From Tetradesmus obliquus (Eukaryota > Chlorophyta > Chlorophyceae > Sphaeropleales > Scenedesmaceae): a DNA stretch of 64,000 nucleotides. A program made the translations under genes and the position numbers. Under the pieces are notes generated by a model that worked only from the letters and a program-made list of their open reading frames with translations, made no database searches and was not told the DNA's origin. Shown here piece after piece: positions 34,901 to 46,800 of this stretch; the stretch's first letter is position 1; the number at the start of each line of letters is the position of its first letter. The stretch covers positions 4,700,501 to 4,764,500 of the forward strand of contig CP126199.1 in assembly GCA_030272155.1 (NCBI GenBank). Direction: 5' to 3'.

Positions 34901-36539
34901 AGTGGGTACAGCAGGGTCAGCTGGTGTAGTACAGTTGAGGTCTACAGCACAGCAGCAGCAAGAGCAGGCTGCAGTTGGTGCTGTAGCCCTTACAGTGTCA
35001 ACAGCAGCTGCTGGCTGTGAAGGCGCTGGCAGTACAAGGTGGTCACCTGCATCTGCAGGGCCTGGCTGCATGCTGCCTGAAGGGCCAGGAGCAGCCACAA
35101 GTGGTACGTGCTGTTGATGTTGAACCGTGTGCATGTTGGCTACCTGCTGTTTACACCGATTGCTGCGGCAGCACGGGCGTGGCTATGACGCATTCACCAA
35201 AGCAGCAGCATGCCATCCATTCAGTTTATCAGGCAGTGGCTTTACAGGAAATGAGCCATTGTGGTGTTTCTTGTGCAGGCACTACTCAGTCAGCAGCAGC
35301 AGCTGCTGGTGCTGGTAGTGCAGGGTCAGGGCCAGCGCAGCTCAGCCAGGAGGAGGCTGCCCTGGTGGCCGCGCCCGGCCTGCTGGAGCTGCTGCAGCAG
35401 CTGGTCCAGGAGCAGGCGGCGCTGACTGAGGCGGTTGGCGCTGCGGCAGCTGGCAGCAGCAGCAAAGATACTAAGAAGAAAGGCAAGCGGAGAGGGCTGG
35501 CAAGGTAAGACCAAACTGAGGGGATACAATATGTTGTGTCACAAACAGTCTGCAGCAGCAACATGTATGCTTTTACAAGCTGTCGCAACATGTATGGCCA
35601 CGCCTGATGTGTCTGCTGTATCTTGCTGCTGCTGTGGCCTGCTAGGTATGGCAACCCTGAAGTGCTGCGCGCTGCAAGGGCAAAGGCAGATGCGAGCCTG
35701 GCAGCAGCACTGCCTGAGCTGGGGTGAGTGGCGCAAGATGGCATGCCAGGTTTCCTGGCAGATCTGCTGTGTGGGCAGTCCTACCACTACTGCAGCGTAA
35801 TGCAGTGCTGATTGGCTGTGCTAGGCAGAGGCATGCTGTGCTGCTGTTTACTGTACCAACAGGTCAAGCGGCTGTGCGTGTTGTTGCTGCTGTGAACAGG
35901 TCGCTGCTGGGCTTTGATGATGAAGATGCAGCAGCAGCAGACGAGGGAGATGTTGGAGACTACAGCAGCGCAGCAGCAGCACCTGGCAGCACCAAAGCAC
36001 CAGACGGCAGCAGCAGCAGCGACTGGGCAGCCTGCATAAGATCAGGCAGGCGCGCCAACACTGCAGGCAGCAGAGGTGGTGCTCTGCTTGATGCTGAGCG
36101 CTACATGGACTTGCTGGACAAGCAGAAGCGCCACACCGGCGGAGTGCTTGTGTCAAGCAGTATAGATGATCCCTGGGCACAGTGTCCATCTGGCAGCAGC
36201 AGCAGGAGCAGCAGGAGTGCACATACCACCAGCAGCTTCAACAGCAAAGGCGTGCCTGCCACTCCAGGTGCAGCAGCTGCAGCAGGGTTGGGCAGTGGCA
36301 GTGCTCAGCCTCCTAGCGGTGCGCTTGGCGTCAGCAGGAGCAGCAGCTTGTGGGCGAAGGCAGATGCATCGCCATCGCTTGCTGCGGCTGTAGCTGCAGC
36401 TGCTGTAATAGGCGGGGGTGGCGCTGGCGAGCCGGGGCAGCAGTCAGCAGCAGCAGCAACAGTGGCCAGTGGTGCCCCTGTTGGCATCATGGGGCGGCGC
36501 AGGCGCAGCAAGTCTGCACATGCTTGGTTCGCCAACTAA
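28992..36539 (+). CDS. Cytosolic carboxypeptidase (CCP/AGBL, M14B), tubulin deglutamylase family
   Basis: Seventeen exons close in phase to 1477 aa: 28992-29139, 29297-29444, 29679-29968, 30129-30347, 30609-30997, 31247-31447, 31648-31839, 32042-32180, 32366-32478, 32631-32792, 32979-33117, 33314-33405, 33603-33735, 33979-35103, 35279-35504, 35646-35723 and 35900-36539. The N-domain has LVFESRFECGNLRRVVQ and WYYFSVRNMRPG. The catalytic part has the Zn ligands HPGE (H579, E582) and MHGH (H675), NPDGVVVGNYRCSLAGLDLN, and the base in YTIEASFCG (E770). The family trims glutamates from tubulin and other tails in the cytosol and cilium. Residues ~800-1477 are Ala/Ser/Gln-rich, acidic in places, and end in an RRRRSK cluster. 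Intron 8 starts with GC (32181) instead of GT. The joint before exon 5 is the least sure; a 14-base microexon near 30429 is an alternative. Confidence 0.9.
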
Positions 36540-37702
36540 TGTGGGCATGTGGTCAGTGTCGCGTTGAGCTCTGGTGGTTCTGTCTTGTGCTCCTAATTGC
36601 AGGCAAGCGTAGCTGGAATAGGTGGGGTTTCAGCATACAGTAGATGTTGGTGCGTTCCACATCCAAGGCACAACACCCTCATTTGCAAGCATGTCATCTG
36701 TATGACAGAAGTCAGACTATGGTGGTCGGCATTTTTGCTATGGTTTGTACATGCTGTGTACAGTTACTGCTTGCAGCGCTTCCCTCTTCCCCTGCCTGCA
36801 AGCACAGGCTTATGAGTGATTTGGTGTGCAAGACCCTTCGACTGTCACCTTCTGACATTGCTAGCAGCTGTTCCACTGGGAACGTGTTGCACGTCCTCAG
36901 TATTGAATTGCGGGGGTAGTACATTACACCATATTTGCAAGCACCTTTGTTCTGGCTGCGCATGCGTCTGCGTCAAATCATTTGATGCGGTTTGCTGCGG
37001 GCGCTGTGCTGTCAGCAGCAGCCAGCTTTACCAGAAGCACATTCGCTGCAGCGCATGCACATGTATGAATGCACGCAAGCGGCCCTCATGGACTCCACAG
37101 TGGATCATATTGTGAGAATCACACAGTTTCCCGCGCAATCCCTTGAGCGTGGCTGCATCTTGAAACCAGAACACTCACAGTCATACAGCGAGGTTCTACC
37201 AAAGAAATTAGGCTGCAGCTGCAGCAGCAACGACAACAAAACTTGCAACCGTCTCCCGTGCCAGAGTTGGCATAAAACCGTTTGTGGCTACAGCTGAGGA
37301 ACTGCAGCCGCGGCGGCACTTGCAAAACATGCTGCAGACAGGGAGAGAAAAACAGCAGAGCCTGCGCCACCACGAAAAGTACGTGTATGCACAAAACGTG
37401 AACTTCAACAACTGCCACCGAGACACTTCAAGCCTCCAGGTTTTGTTTCTGGCAGCTAGTTTGCGTGTGTTGTGTGTTGAGTTGTCCCACAGTGTCACAA
37501 ACAACCCACATGTACAGGTGCAGGCGAGCACCCCTCACCACCTATTGTACACGCACCAGACACATCTCCACATCCCACAACCCCGACAATAATGCATTGC
37601 AATCCTCCATTCCGGCAACAAGCTGTGAGTGCCAGTACGCCCCGATCACTCTGGAACTGGTCCATCACGGGTCCTGAACAATTGTGGTTTAGCCGTAAGC
37701 GG
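36540..37702. other. Convergent 3' region between the carboxypeptidase and DiT1 genes
   Basis: The + strand carboxypeptidase and the - strand translocator end towards each other here. TTACA at about 36924 (TGTAA on the - strand) could serve the translocator transcript. No coding sequence is supported. Confidence 0.4.
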
Positions 37703-40700
37703 TCAGTACCAGCCCAGCACCTTCCACCAGAGCATGCCTACGCTGCCCCACAGCAGCAGGTTTGCGGCTGCACAGGCTGCCCCTTGCAGGAACACGTCCT
37801 CAGTCTTTAGGTAGCCGGCGCCAAAGTAAACCTGCAAGACAAAAACACACACGAAAGCCATGTGCAGGTGCTTATCCAGAGCAGGTCAGCACACAAAGGG
37901 AGGCGGCATGCGTATATCAAAGCTCAAAACTGAGAAATCTGTGCAAGATTGGCTTGCTCCGCCACTGCTAGAGTGAACAACACCGGTTCCCAAAATGACT
38001 GCCTTGCTCCAGAGACACACTGCAGCATGATGCAGGCAGATCCACTGGATGTAAGTGAATAGCTGCAGCAGCAGCCTCGCTTACCGCAGCCTGGCCTGAG
38101 GCGTAGTGTGTGAGACTGCCAAACAGGTTCACATTGTAGGCCAGCGACATGGCAGCCAGCTGAGGTGGCACGCCTGCAGCACAGCAGGCAGCACAGCAGG
38201 CAGCACAGCAGGCAGCACAGCAGGCAGCACAGCAGGCAGCGCACAACAGCAGAATCATACATTAATGCGGTGTACTCATCATCTATGGTCATCAGCAAAC
38301 AGGGGTGACAGCAGACTCAAAGAAGCTGGCATGATGCACCGGCTGCTGGGCGCTGCAAGCACTTGCTGCATCACAGCTCAATGGACAGCTGACGAAGCAT
38401 GCTACAACCACTGCGCTGACTCGCCAATAAACTGTGACCGACTGTTGAAGTCCGTCAGTTCATCTCACACCACAAACACAGGATGAGGCTTACCTGCCGA
38501 TATCATCAGCGAGCAGAAGGCAGCAAACAGCGCCCCCACGTGCGCCGTCTGCGAGGCAAACAGGTAGTGCATGCCAAAGAACAGCAGGTGCAGCCCAGCA
38601 AACAGCGCCGGCCAGGGCAGGTCTAGGCCTGACAGCTGGCCCCCTGCCCAGCCTGAGAACAGGTCGATCACACCCAGAGACTGCAGGCCTCCAGCCATGC
38701 TCACGAGCACTGCGGCGGCAGTAGGAGCAGCAGCAGCAGCAGCAGGAGGAACAAGTTCAGCAGAGGCGTGGTGTACTCTGTGAGCTTGTCGGATGGTGTG
38801 ATTGGTTTGCAGCCTTGCTTGGCTGGGCTTTGAAACACAGCCAACAGGAACTGTTTCTGTTGGCTGGCGTGCATTTGCAAGCAACAGCAACCCCCATCCG
38901 GCACGCGCACAGCTGGTGTGGCTAACATGACAACAACCGCAAGTCGAATCCGACCGAACACAATACAAGCATGCATAACCGGCTGAGCAGTGAGCCCATG
39001 CCTGATCCCACCTGTGAACCAGATGAGTGTGTCCCAGACGGCCAGACCACGTCCCTTGTCAAAACATGTCTGGCTGCCATGCAATCCCGCGATTGCCCAA
39101 TGAATAATCACCCCAGTCCTAACCCATCATGACACAACATCGTGAAGCAAAGCAGATAGTGAGGCATGTTGCACACCTGTGAACCAGATGAGTGTGTCCC
39201 AGGCTGGTGTGTACTGCAGGCAGTCCTGCCAGCTCAGCACGCCACTGGCCAGCAGCACACCCAGCGCACACATGGCAGCTGTCACGGGTGCAACACCCAG
39301 CTGCCCACCAAACACCTGCAGGGTGGAAAATTAGACAGGCAGCCAGCGAGGTAGGCACCCAGCAAAGCAAAGGGATTGATGGCAGAGAACAACTGTCAAA
39401 GTGCTTGCTGGTTTATATGCAGATGCTTGATGTTTAAGATTTTGCTGGTCCATATGCAGCAAGGTTGGCGGCATGGACAGCGCCATAACTCCAACTTGTC
39501 AGTCACAAACGATATCGCGAGACCAGCGGTTTGTAACACAGTGTCACTCGTGCAGTGTCGCCAGCCACAGTGTCGCCAGCCACAGTGTCACCAGCCAGAG
39601 TGTCACCAGCCACCGTGTCACCGGTGCAGTGTCACCCACCCACAGCCCCACAGCCAGCGTCACTGCACCAATCATCACCCCCTCATCTGCTGACAGTGGC
39701 CCCATTTCCTGCAAGCGCGCTCTAGCTGCCGCTGGCGCGTGTGGCGTGCTGGTGATGGCGGGCGGCCACAGCCAGTACAGCACGCAAGGGGTGAGCACTA
39801 CACCTGCAGGCAGTAGGAAGCAGTACAGCAGCAGCAAGTTATTGAGTATACATGGCACCAATACAGCCAAGCAATGCAGCACAAGGCATACAGCAAGGCT
39901 CAAGTACGTCCCCAGAGACAAGCTACCAGCATGCCAACTGCATATGCATACTGCAGGGACAAAATGCTAGTCACAGTGGCTACTGTTGCTGTGTTCACCT
40001 AGTAGCACCGGCACGCTGGAACCTGCCAGCCAGGTCATGAATGGGTCACCCAGCGACACGCCCACACTGGCAGCCATCTGCAGGCACAGCAGGTTCTGCG
40101 CAGCCGCTGTCATCACAAAGTTGCTGCTGTGCACCGACGACTGGAACTGCGCCTGCATCAGGAAGGCGCCCAGCTGCTTGCGGCTCTCGTCGCCTGCAGC
40201 AGCAGCAGCGGTGGGGGCAGTGACACATGATTGTTGTAAGCACATGTCTTACTGCTGAGAGGGCGCTGCTCCCCACCCTGCCAGCAACAACACCCTGAAG
40301 TAGCGCCAGCGCTGACAGCCGAAGCAGGCAGCCACAAAAGCTGAGCACCTGGCTCGGCATCATGTGGTGTGCGCTACAAGGTGCAAAGCCACGCAGCTGC
40401 TGCCACAACAAGTATCCATTCTTTGTACACCACCCCATCACCCCAATGTGCACCACACCACCCAGCACTCCCCACCCCGCACCTGGCATGCTGCCGACTG
40501 CCTGCGACACCGACTTGATCACAGGCATGAAGATGCCTGCAGCCCGTGCTGTCGTGCTGGGCATGGCAGGTGTTATTAACACCTCTGCTGCTGCCAGGCC
40601 CAGCGCCAGCTGCAGGCTGCTGCTGCCGCACACAGTCAGCAGGTTGTTGGCGATGCGCTCGCCCAGCCCCGTCTTCTCAAAGCCCTGCAGGCGTTCGAAA

Positions 40701-42211
40701 TTCAAACAGATAACAGAAATAACAGGAACATAGCAGCATCGCATGGAAGCACAGTTGCAGTGGTGGTGCAAAGTGCATCTGTCCTTACAAGCTGAGTCAA
40801 CAGGCAGCCGTCCTCCACATTACATAAGGCAGTGGGTACGTCCCAGCCTCAACACAGCGCTACTTGCTGCTGCAAACTCCTGCTGAATGCGCATGCAGCC
40901 ATATAAGTGCACTGCAACATGCGGCAATCACTCAGCTGCCGCGCCAGCCAGCACTGCTCTGTGCTCACCCTTGCCAGGAAGAATGACACCACCACCAGCC
41001 ACATCACAGTGTTGTTTGCAGCCGCAAACATCTGCTCAAAGGTCAGCGTGTGTGTCAAGAGGCCTGCTGTCGCCCCTAGGAAGGCCCACGCGCCAGTGGG
41101 CAGTGGCGCCAGCACAAGGCCAGACACCATTGTCACGAACAGCGCCAGCAGCGACCAAGCCTGACATGCAGAGGCAAGGTGCGGCACAGGGTGCGCTAAG
41201 ATAGTGTGCAGAGTTTGCGGTGAGACACCAACAGCCTGACGTTGCTGTATGGGAGTGGCAGGTGACGCTAGCCTGGCCTTGCTTGCTTGCTGCATGCTTG
41301 CAGGAGCGATAAACTGCTGACAGCGTCCCTGCAGGGATGTCGCAGCAGCTGCCAAGGCATTAACAGCCGCTGCAGCATGCTCAGCAAAACAAGCAGTATG
41401 TAGCAATGCCTGCCACTCCTGCTGCTGCTGCTCCTGCTCCTGTTGCTGCCGCGCACCTGATCAGTGAGGCCTTCGGGTACAGGCACTGCATAGCGTATTG
41501 CCAGGCCAGCTGCTATCGCAGCAGCTGCCGGCGCAAGCTTGGCCCCCTGAAGGCACATCAGAGGGTTTGCAAGTCAGGAAGTGAGCCCCCTGTGAACTGA
41601 TGGAAACCAGTGACAGTGCACAATATATAGGGTGTGCCGAAGAAGTAAGTCTGCTGTGCTGCGTGTTATTGCTGATACAACCTGCAACCGGCACAAGGGG
41701 CTGACAACAACAGACACTATGCTAATCACAGAAGCAACCGCTCAGGACACAGCTGTTGCCGCCGCTGCTGCTGCTGCAGGTGCTGGGCGTGCACACATGG
41801 GCATGTGGTGTCCTGCCAGGAGTCATGTGCTGATTTTGAGACTCAAGCAACACACTTATGAAGAAGAGCAACATGATTTTGCTGTGTCGTTCACTATACC
41901 TTGTATATAGTAATGTCAGACCAGTTTGCAGGAGTGCTACTGCTGCTGCGCAGGCTGCTCTGTGGTAGCAGCGGTTGTCTTATGCTGCTGGCTGTTGCTG
42001 CTCCATTCTGGCCGTTGCTGCTGCCGTCTCCATTGCCATTGCTGCTTTCTTGATTCACCATTACCACTCCTGTGCTGCTGTCCTCTTTGTCAGCTGCTCC
42101 CAGCGGACTTGAGCGTGTTTGCTGCCTTCTGCTGCTGATTTTTAGCGCTGCTGTCCGGCTGACCGGTGCACAGGCTCGAAGATCTCGATGGTTACACTTC
42201 AAGCTCTTCAT
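37703..42211 (-). CDS. DIT1: Chloroplast 2-oxoglutarate/malate translocator (DiT1/OMT, DASS family)
   Basis: Ten exons close in phase to 575 aa: 42211-41900, 41546-41457, 41160-40969, 40684-40483, 40193-39999, 39803-39640, 39315-39177, 38709-38494, 38173-38085 and 37831-37703. The first ~95 residues (MKSLKCNHRDLRACAPVSR, then Ser/Arg-rich) fit a transit peptide. The rest is a many-helix transporter with hallmark plant DiT1 tracts: LAPLPTGAWAFLGA, ARGFEKTGLGERIANNLL, ITPAMPSTTARAAGIFMPVI, SSNFVMTAAAQNLLCL, AWDTLIWFTG, HYLFASQTAHVGALFAAF and LAYNVNLFGSLTHYASGQAA. The known role is exchange of 2-oxoglutarate and malate across the inner envelope, linking nitrogen assimilation and redox export. 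ATG 42211 is chosen because the same frame hits a TGA before any further ATG upstream. Two introns carry an exon echo or junction minisatellite. Confidence 0.93.
38177..38236 (-). repeat. Five-unit 12-bp minisatellite abutting a splice acceptor
   Basis: cagcacagcagg is repeated five times directly beside the acceptor of DiT1 exon 9 (edge 38173). On the transcript it reads as repeated CTGCTGTGCTGC, ending in the functional CTGCAG. Confidence 0.93.
39012..39037 (-). repeat. Echo of the end of DiT1 exon 7 (donor side)
   Basis: 26 bases identical to the end of exon 7 (coding WDTLIWFT, edge 39177) recur 165 bp downstream in the intron, again followed by a GT donor (GTGGGA). The offset is a multiple of three, but the intron contains a stop codon in that frame. 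Confidence 0.85.
39553..39642 (-). repeat. About six 15-bp units spanning the DiT1 exon 6 donor
   Basis: Units of the type cagtgtcgccagcca run from 39553 up to the donor at 39634-39639. On the transcript each reads like a degraded copy of the junction itself (CTGTGG then GTGACAC), so the array looks like a very short-period version of the exon-edge echoes. Confidence 0.75.
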
Positions 42212-43789
42212 TGCACTAGCGCTGCTGCTCTCATGTGCGTATTGTGGTGTCGAAGAACCGACAGCTGCAGCCAGGTCAGCAAAGCACGCTGTGACAGCCA
42301 ACCTCCCTGTTCAGCAAAATCAGGTCAGAATCCGGTGACGAGCTGAATACAGCTGGATTAACGCATTCGTGTTTGTAGCTCTGTCACTGTGCTTCAGCAA
42401 AGACGACGGTTCACAACAGGCGAACATGTTATGCTGCTGTAGCGTACGGACTCACTCCAGTGAACTCAGTAACACGACTAATCGTGTATTAGAAAGGTAG
42501 ATGCGATCACAGCTGGAACTAACAGTGACAACTTGTCATCAATGGGCCGCAGCAAAGATATGAAAGTACTACCTGCCTGATGGCAAGGCATCACAGACAG
42601 TCAAGACCATGTATTTGCTGCACCAGATGTTGCAGCAGCATGAAAACTGACTTATATAATTGAAATGAGTCAACATAGTTCCCACCAAGCCGTGCATAAC
42701 TCAGCACCCTCATCAGCACAGCACGCACACCATGCATAGTGCGCCAACACCTGCAGGCCTGCTGCAAGGACAACATTCCATCCAGATTAATTCAAGCAGA
42801 CAAAAATTAGCAGAATTGGAAGATGCTGACGCGCACACTTTCCACAAACCAGAGCGCTGGCACCTGGCAGCAGAAGATGTTGGGTGGCATAGGTGACATG
42901 CAGCGAACTTGTCCTCTAAAACTGCGCTACCCTCCTGCTGTGCGTGCTGATTGGTCACACCCGCATGGCTGCACATACCAAAAAACTGGCAAGTGGCATA
43001 GTTTGAACACAGTAAACACCTCTACTACTGTAGAGGCACTGCAGAGCCATGGTAAAACAACAAGAGTACCCTCAACCAGGCCATGATTTGATTGCTGCTT
43101 CGTCAGCCAATTTAGGGGAAACATACATGTGCCGGTGCATGCAGATGCTTTTCGGCTGCCTTCCCTGAAGCTCAACAACATAGCAGCACAACAACACACG
43201 CACCGTGCTTCTGCACACAAGCCATTGCCGTATGCCTGGCCTGCCTGGCAACTGCTCTACTGTTTCTCTCATCAAAAAGCACATGTCGCACAAACATCTA
43301 GGTGCTGGACGAAGCCGACACAATCCTGTCACAGCAGTTGCAGGTAGCCCACTTGCGCAAGCTGCAGCTGCGCAGATACGCAAACTGCAGTAAGCAATTG
43401 TGGATTGCTGCAGTGGCGGCTGCGCCATTCTTCGTGTTGCGAGGTACAGTGCCACCACCACGCCAGCACTGCACACCCTGCTTCACCAGCAATACTGCTT
43501 GGGAGAAAGCTACTGCTGCCCTGCCTAGACCCTCACTGCCTGAGTATGAAAACTGTCAACATCCTGTCCTGCAAGCCATCATCAACTGCCTGCCATGTGG
43601 CTGCACTGCCTGCCAGATGCCAGCGCAGCCGGCGCTGCTGCTGCTGCTGCTGCTGCTGGCTCAGTGCCTGTCCAGCTGCTGCTGGCTCAGTGCCTGTCCA
43701 GCTGCTGCTGGCTCAGTGCCTGTCCAGCTGCTGCTGGCTCAGTGCCTGTCCAGCTGCTGCTGGCTCAGTGCCTGTCCAGCTGCTGCTGC
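42212..43789. other. Intergenic: DiT1 promoter side and CemA-like 3' UTR
   Basis: Both neighbours are on the - strand. Apart from the 26-bp repeat at 43659-43812 I see no genes or other strong features. A CTG run occurs at 43634-43658. Confidence 0.4.
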
Positions 43790-43812
43790 TCAGTGCCTGT
43801 CCAGCTGCTTGA
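43659..43812 (-). repeat. 26-bp tandem repeat containing the stop codon of the CemA-like gene
   Basis: Six copies of a unit containing the last codons and stop of the gene (CTGGACAGGCACTGA on the transcript) occur, with TGA complements at 43790 (the real one), 43765, 43739, 43713, 43687 and 43661. Period is 26 bp, 25 for the first step. The copies lie in the 3' UTR; because 26 is not a multiple of three they are in changing frames. Confidence 0.93.
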
Positions 43813-46800
43813 TGGTCACCACTGCTCCTGGCGAGATCTTGTTCAGGCCTGCAAGGGGCAGCAGCAAACACAGGTGCGCATGGCAGGAGGATGTAAGCAG
43901 CCGCGCAGTAGAGGTAGCTAGTGCAACAATCTCTGGTCATGCTGCTGTTCCAGTGTACAAGCGCCGTGCAAATACAGCTGACTGCTGAGAGCGCTGACGC
44001 CAAACACGGCAATGGCAAGAGCCAACTCCAGCTGCTGCTGCTGCTGCAGTAGTGCAAAGCTTCTTGCTGCGTTTGCGCTCACCGATGAAGATCCAGTACT
44101 TGAACCACACGTCAATGGCAATGGGCACGATGCCCACGAAGAGCAGGATGTTCTCCTCCTCCACCTCAATGCCGTAGTGGCCCAGGAACAGGTCCAGGAA
44201 GCCCGTCCAGCCTGCGGTTTGAAATCAAAAGTAACACAAAAGTGACACATTGACAAGTTCATACTCATTGCAGGCACCTCCCTGCTTGATCGACGCAGGC
44301 ACAGTCCAAGCAGCTGCAAGATGTGGCGAGGCACAGTTAGCAGAGGCAGAGATGCAAAAGCAGTCCACCCTGTGGCCAAACACTGTGTCACAATCGTCAC
44401 TGCTACATGTTGGCACGCACCTTCCTCGGAGTGGTACCCCAGCAGCGTGTCAGCGATCAGGATGATCATGACGGCCTTGGCAATGTCAGACAGGCCCTCA
44501 AACAGCCGCCCCAGTGTGTTGAAGATGGCTGCGCGGCCCTGTGTGTCTCTTACAAACAGCAGGAAGAAGACCATGGCGGAGATGCTGTCGCTGACGGCTG
44601 TCATCAAGTTGGCCTCGTTGTGCTGGCGCTCCTCCTCCTGCACCTGCAGGGCGAAAAGAGCAAACAGAAAATCAAGCACAGCAACGGCAGTACTGTGTTA
44701 ATGAGTGATATGGGCAAAGGTAGGATGCAACGACTCAAAACAGGATCGCGCCAAGACCGCCACCCAGCACATCCACCACCTTGGATTCTGTAACATCATC
44801 TACACCATGTTTGAACCAATGCCGAAATACGCATGTCCAGTGCATGCTTGTGCAGATGGCGCAGCATGCTGGCGTCATCCAGCACATCTGCCATGTAACG
44901 GACATCACATTCGCAGGACAGCTAGCATTCAAGCCCTCTGTGCGCACCTCCAGCGCATACTCGTGCAGGTGGCGCAGCATGCTCTCGTCATCCAGGGGCG
45001 GTGCCTGCCCGATAGCCATCATCATCTTCACGCGCGTCTCCTCCAGGTGCACCGCAGAAGCGCCCTCAATCTTCTGGCGGCCCGTCATCGCAAACGCGTT
45101 GGGGTTGTTCTGCGGCAGCAGCAGCAGCAGCGGCAGCAGCAAGGCGTACATGAGCGGTGGTGAGGTGACGCAAGATCAGCCAGCTGCAGCCAACGAGTGC
45201 TACAAGCGCTACAACACCGCGCACATGACACAGTCACGAGGTAATGAAACAAGCTTGCACTCGTGCACAACTCCAGCCGCGCGCCTGCAGGCTGAAGCTA
45301 AGCACCGGCCGCGCTGGTGAGCGCTTGCAGATGACAAAACAACACCTCAGATTAACGGCCTGCTGACACGTCATAACAATACAACACCACTCAACTGTCC
45401 GCGCGCAGGCTAAGCTGAGCCCTGGCTCCGTGATGGCCCTGCCGAGAGTGAGACCAGCAAAATGACACCAGACAAAACCACTTCAAAAACAAACCCCAGC
45501 CGCCCGCCTGCAGGCTAAAGCTGAGCACTGCTCCGTGACGGCCCTGCTGATGAGATAGACCAACAACCAGACAAAAACTTACACCCCCCAGCTGCCCACC
45601 TGCAGGCTGAAGCTGAGCACCGGCTCCGTGATGGCCCTGCTGATCAGTGCGCCTGTGATGAGGGGGATGGCCACCAGCCGCCCTGCAAAGGCCAGCGCCT
45701 CCCGTGACTCCTCCTTGTTGGTGAGCGCCTCGTCAGCCATGGACTCCTCAGTGCGGGACTGGTCGGGGTCAAAGGCGCCGCTGATGGACTGCACCACGGC
45801 AGGCAAGGAGGCAGAACACGAGGGATGTGACTTCTTTGATGGGTGTCACATCACTTGCTTCAGTTTATGGTGTGCGTTTGAGCATAAGAGAGTGGCTGCA
45901 ACCTTGCTGTGTTTGCAGCTGTCACTGGATAGCATGTGCTAGGACCGCAGCTGCACCAGGCGAGGTGTGCGCAGCTACAGGTGTGCCCAGCGCACCTGCC
46001 AGTCCAGCAGCGGCGTGATCCACTTGTCACGCGGCGGCTCGCTGGAGCCCCTGCGCCTGTCCATCTGCTCCTGGTAGTCCCTGCACACAGGGTTCAGGTT
46101 ACAGCTGGTTTGAATGTCTGAACTGACAGCTGGCTGGCCAGGCAGACGAGCAGCATCAAGTGGCCGTGCCCGCTTCTGCTGACTTGGCTGCTGCTGTCCT
46201 GCCTACTGCATGCTGTGAACACTGCTAGGTCTGTGCACTACAAGTTCCCGCACAGAAGCAGGGTTTCTGCTGCATGCGATCACATGTGCCTGCACTGCTA
46301 CATCTCCAGCAACATGCTACCCTCCAGTCAGCATGTGCTGTGACAATGCGTCTTCCTGATCACAGTCAGTGCTTTGGCACTGACTAGCTCATCAGCACAC
46401 AGCTGCCCTGCCTGATTGCTTGCCCACAGCATCCCATACCTACATTTCCTTTGCAAGCATGCACCTCGACCAAAACAAACACCATCAGCAACTACTCTAC
46501 TCATTCCACTCACCGTTCCAGGTCAGCCAGCTGCTCAGGGCCCAGCCCCGCAGCAGGGTCCCAGTCCTGCTCAGCAGCAGCATCCCAGCCCCAGTCGGTC
46601 TGCTCGTACGCAGGCACCCCACCAGCAGGCACACGCGGCCTTGCGTCCTCCCATGGATCGTAACTGTTCAGAGGGTTCTCTGCGTCACCTGAGCCGTTTA
46701 CGCTGTCGAACTGCAGGCCACTAGGGCTGGTGCCACCCTGCCAGGCCCCTCTGGGGGGCCGCTGCTGGCCCCATGGGTCTGGCGGCTGGGAACCGCTGCT

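Noticed and set aside
42212-42301. Thirty-codon upstream extension of DiT1 beginning with TTG.
   Set aside because: Nuclear genes rarely start at TTG, and an in-frame TGA lies just upstream, so the ATG at 42211 is preferred.
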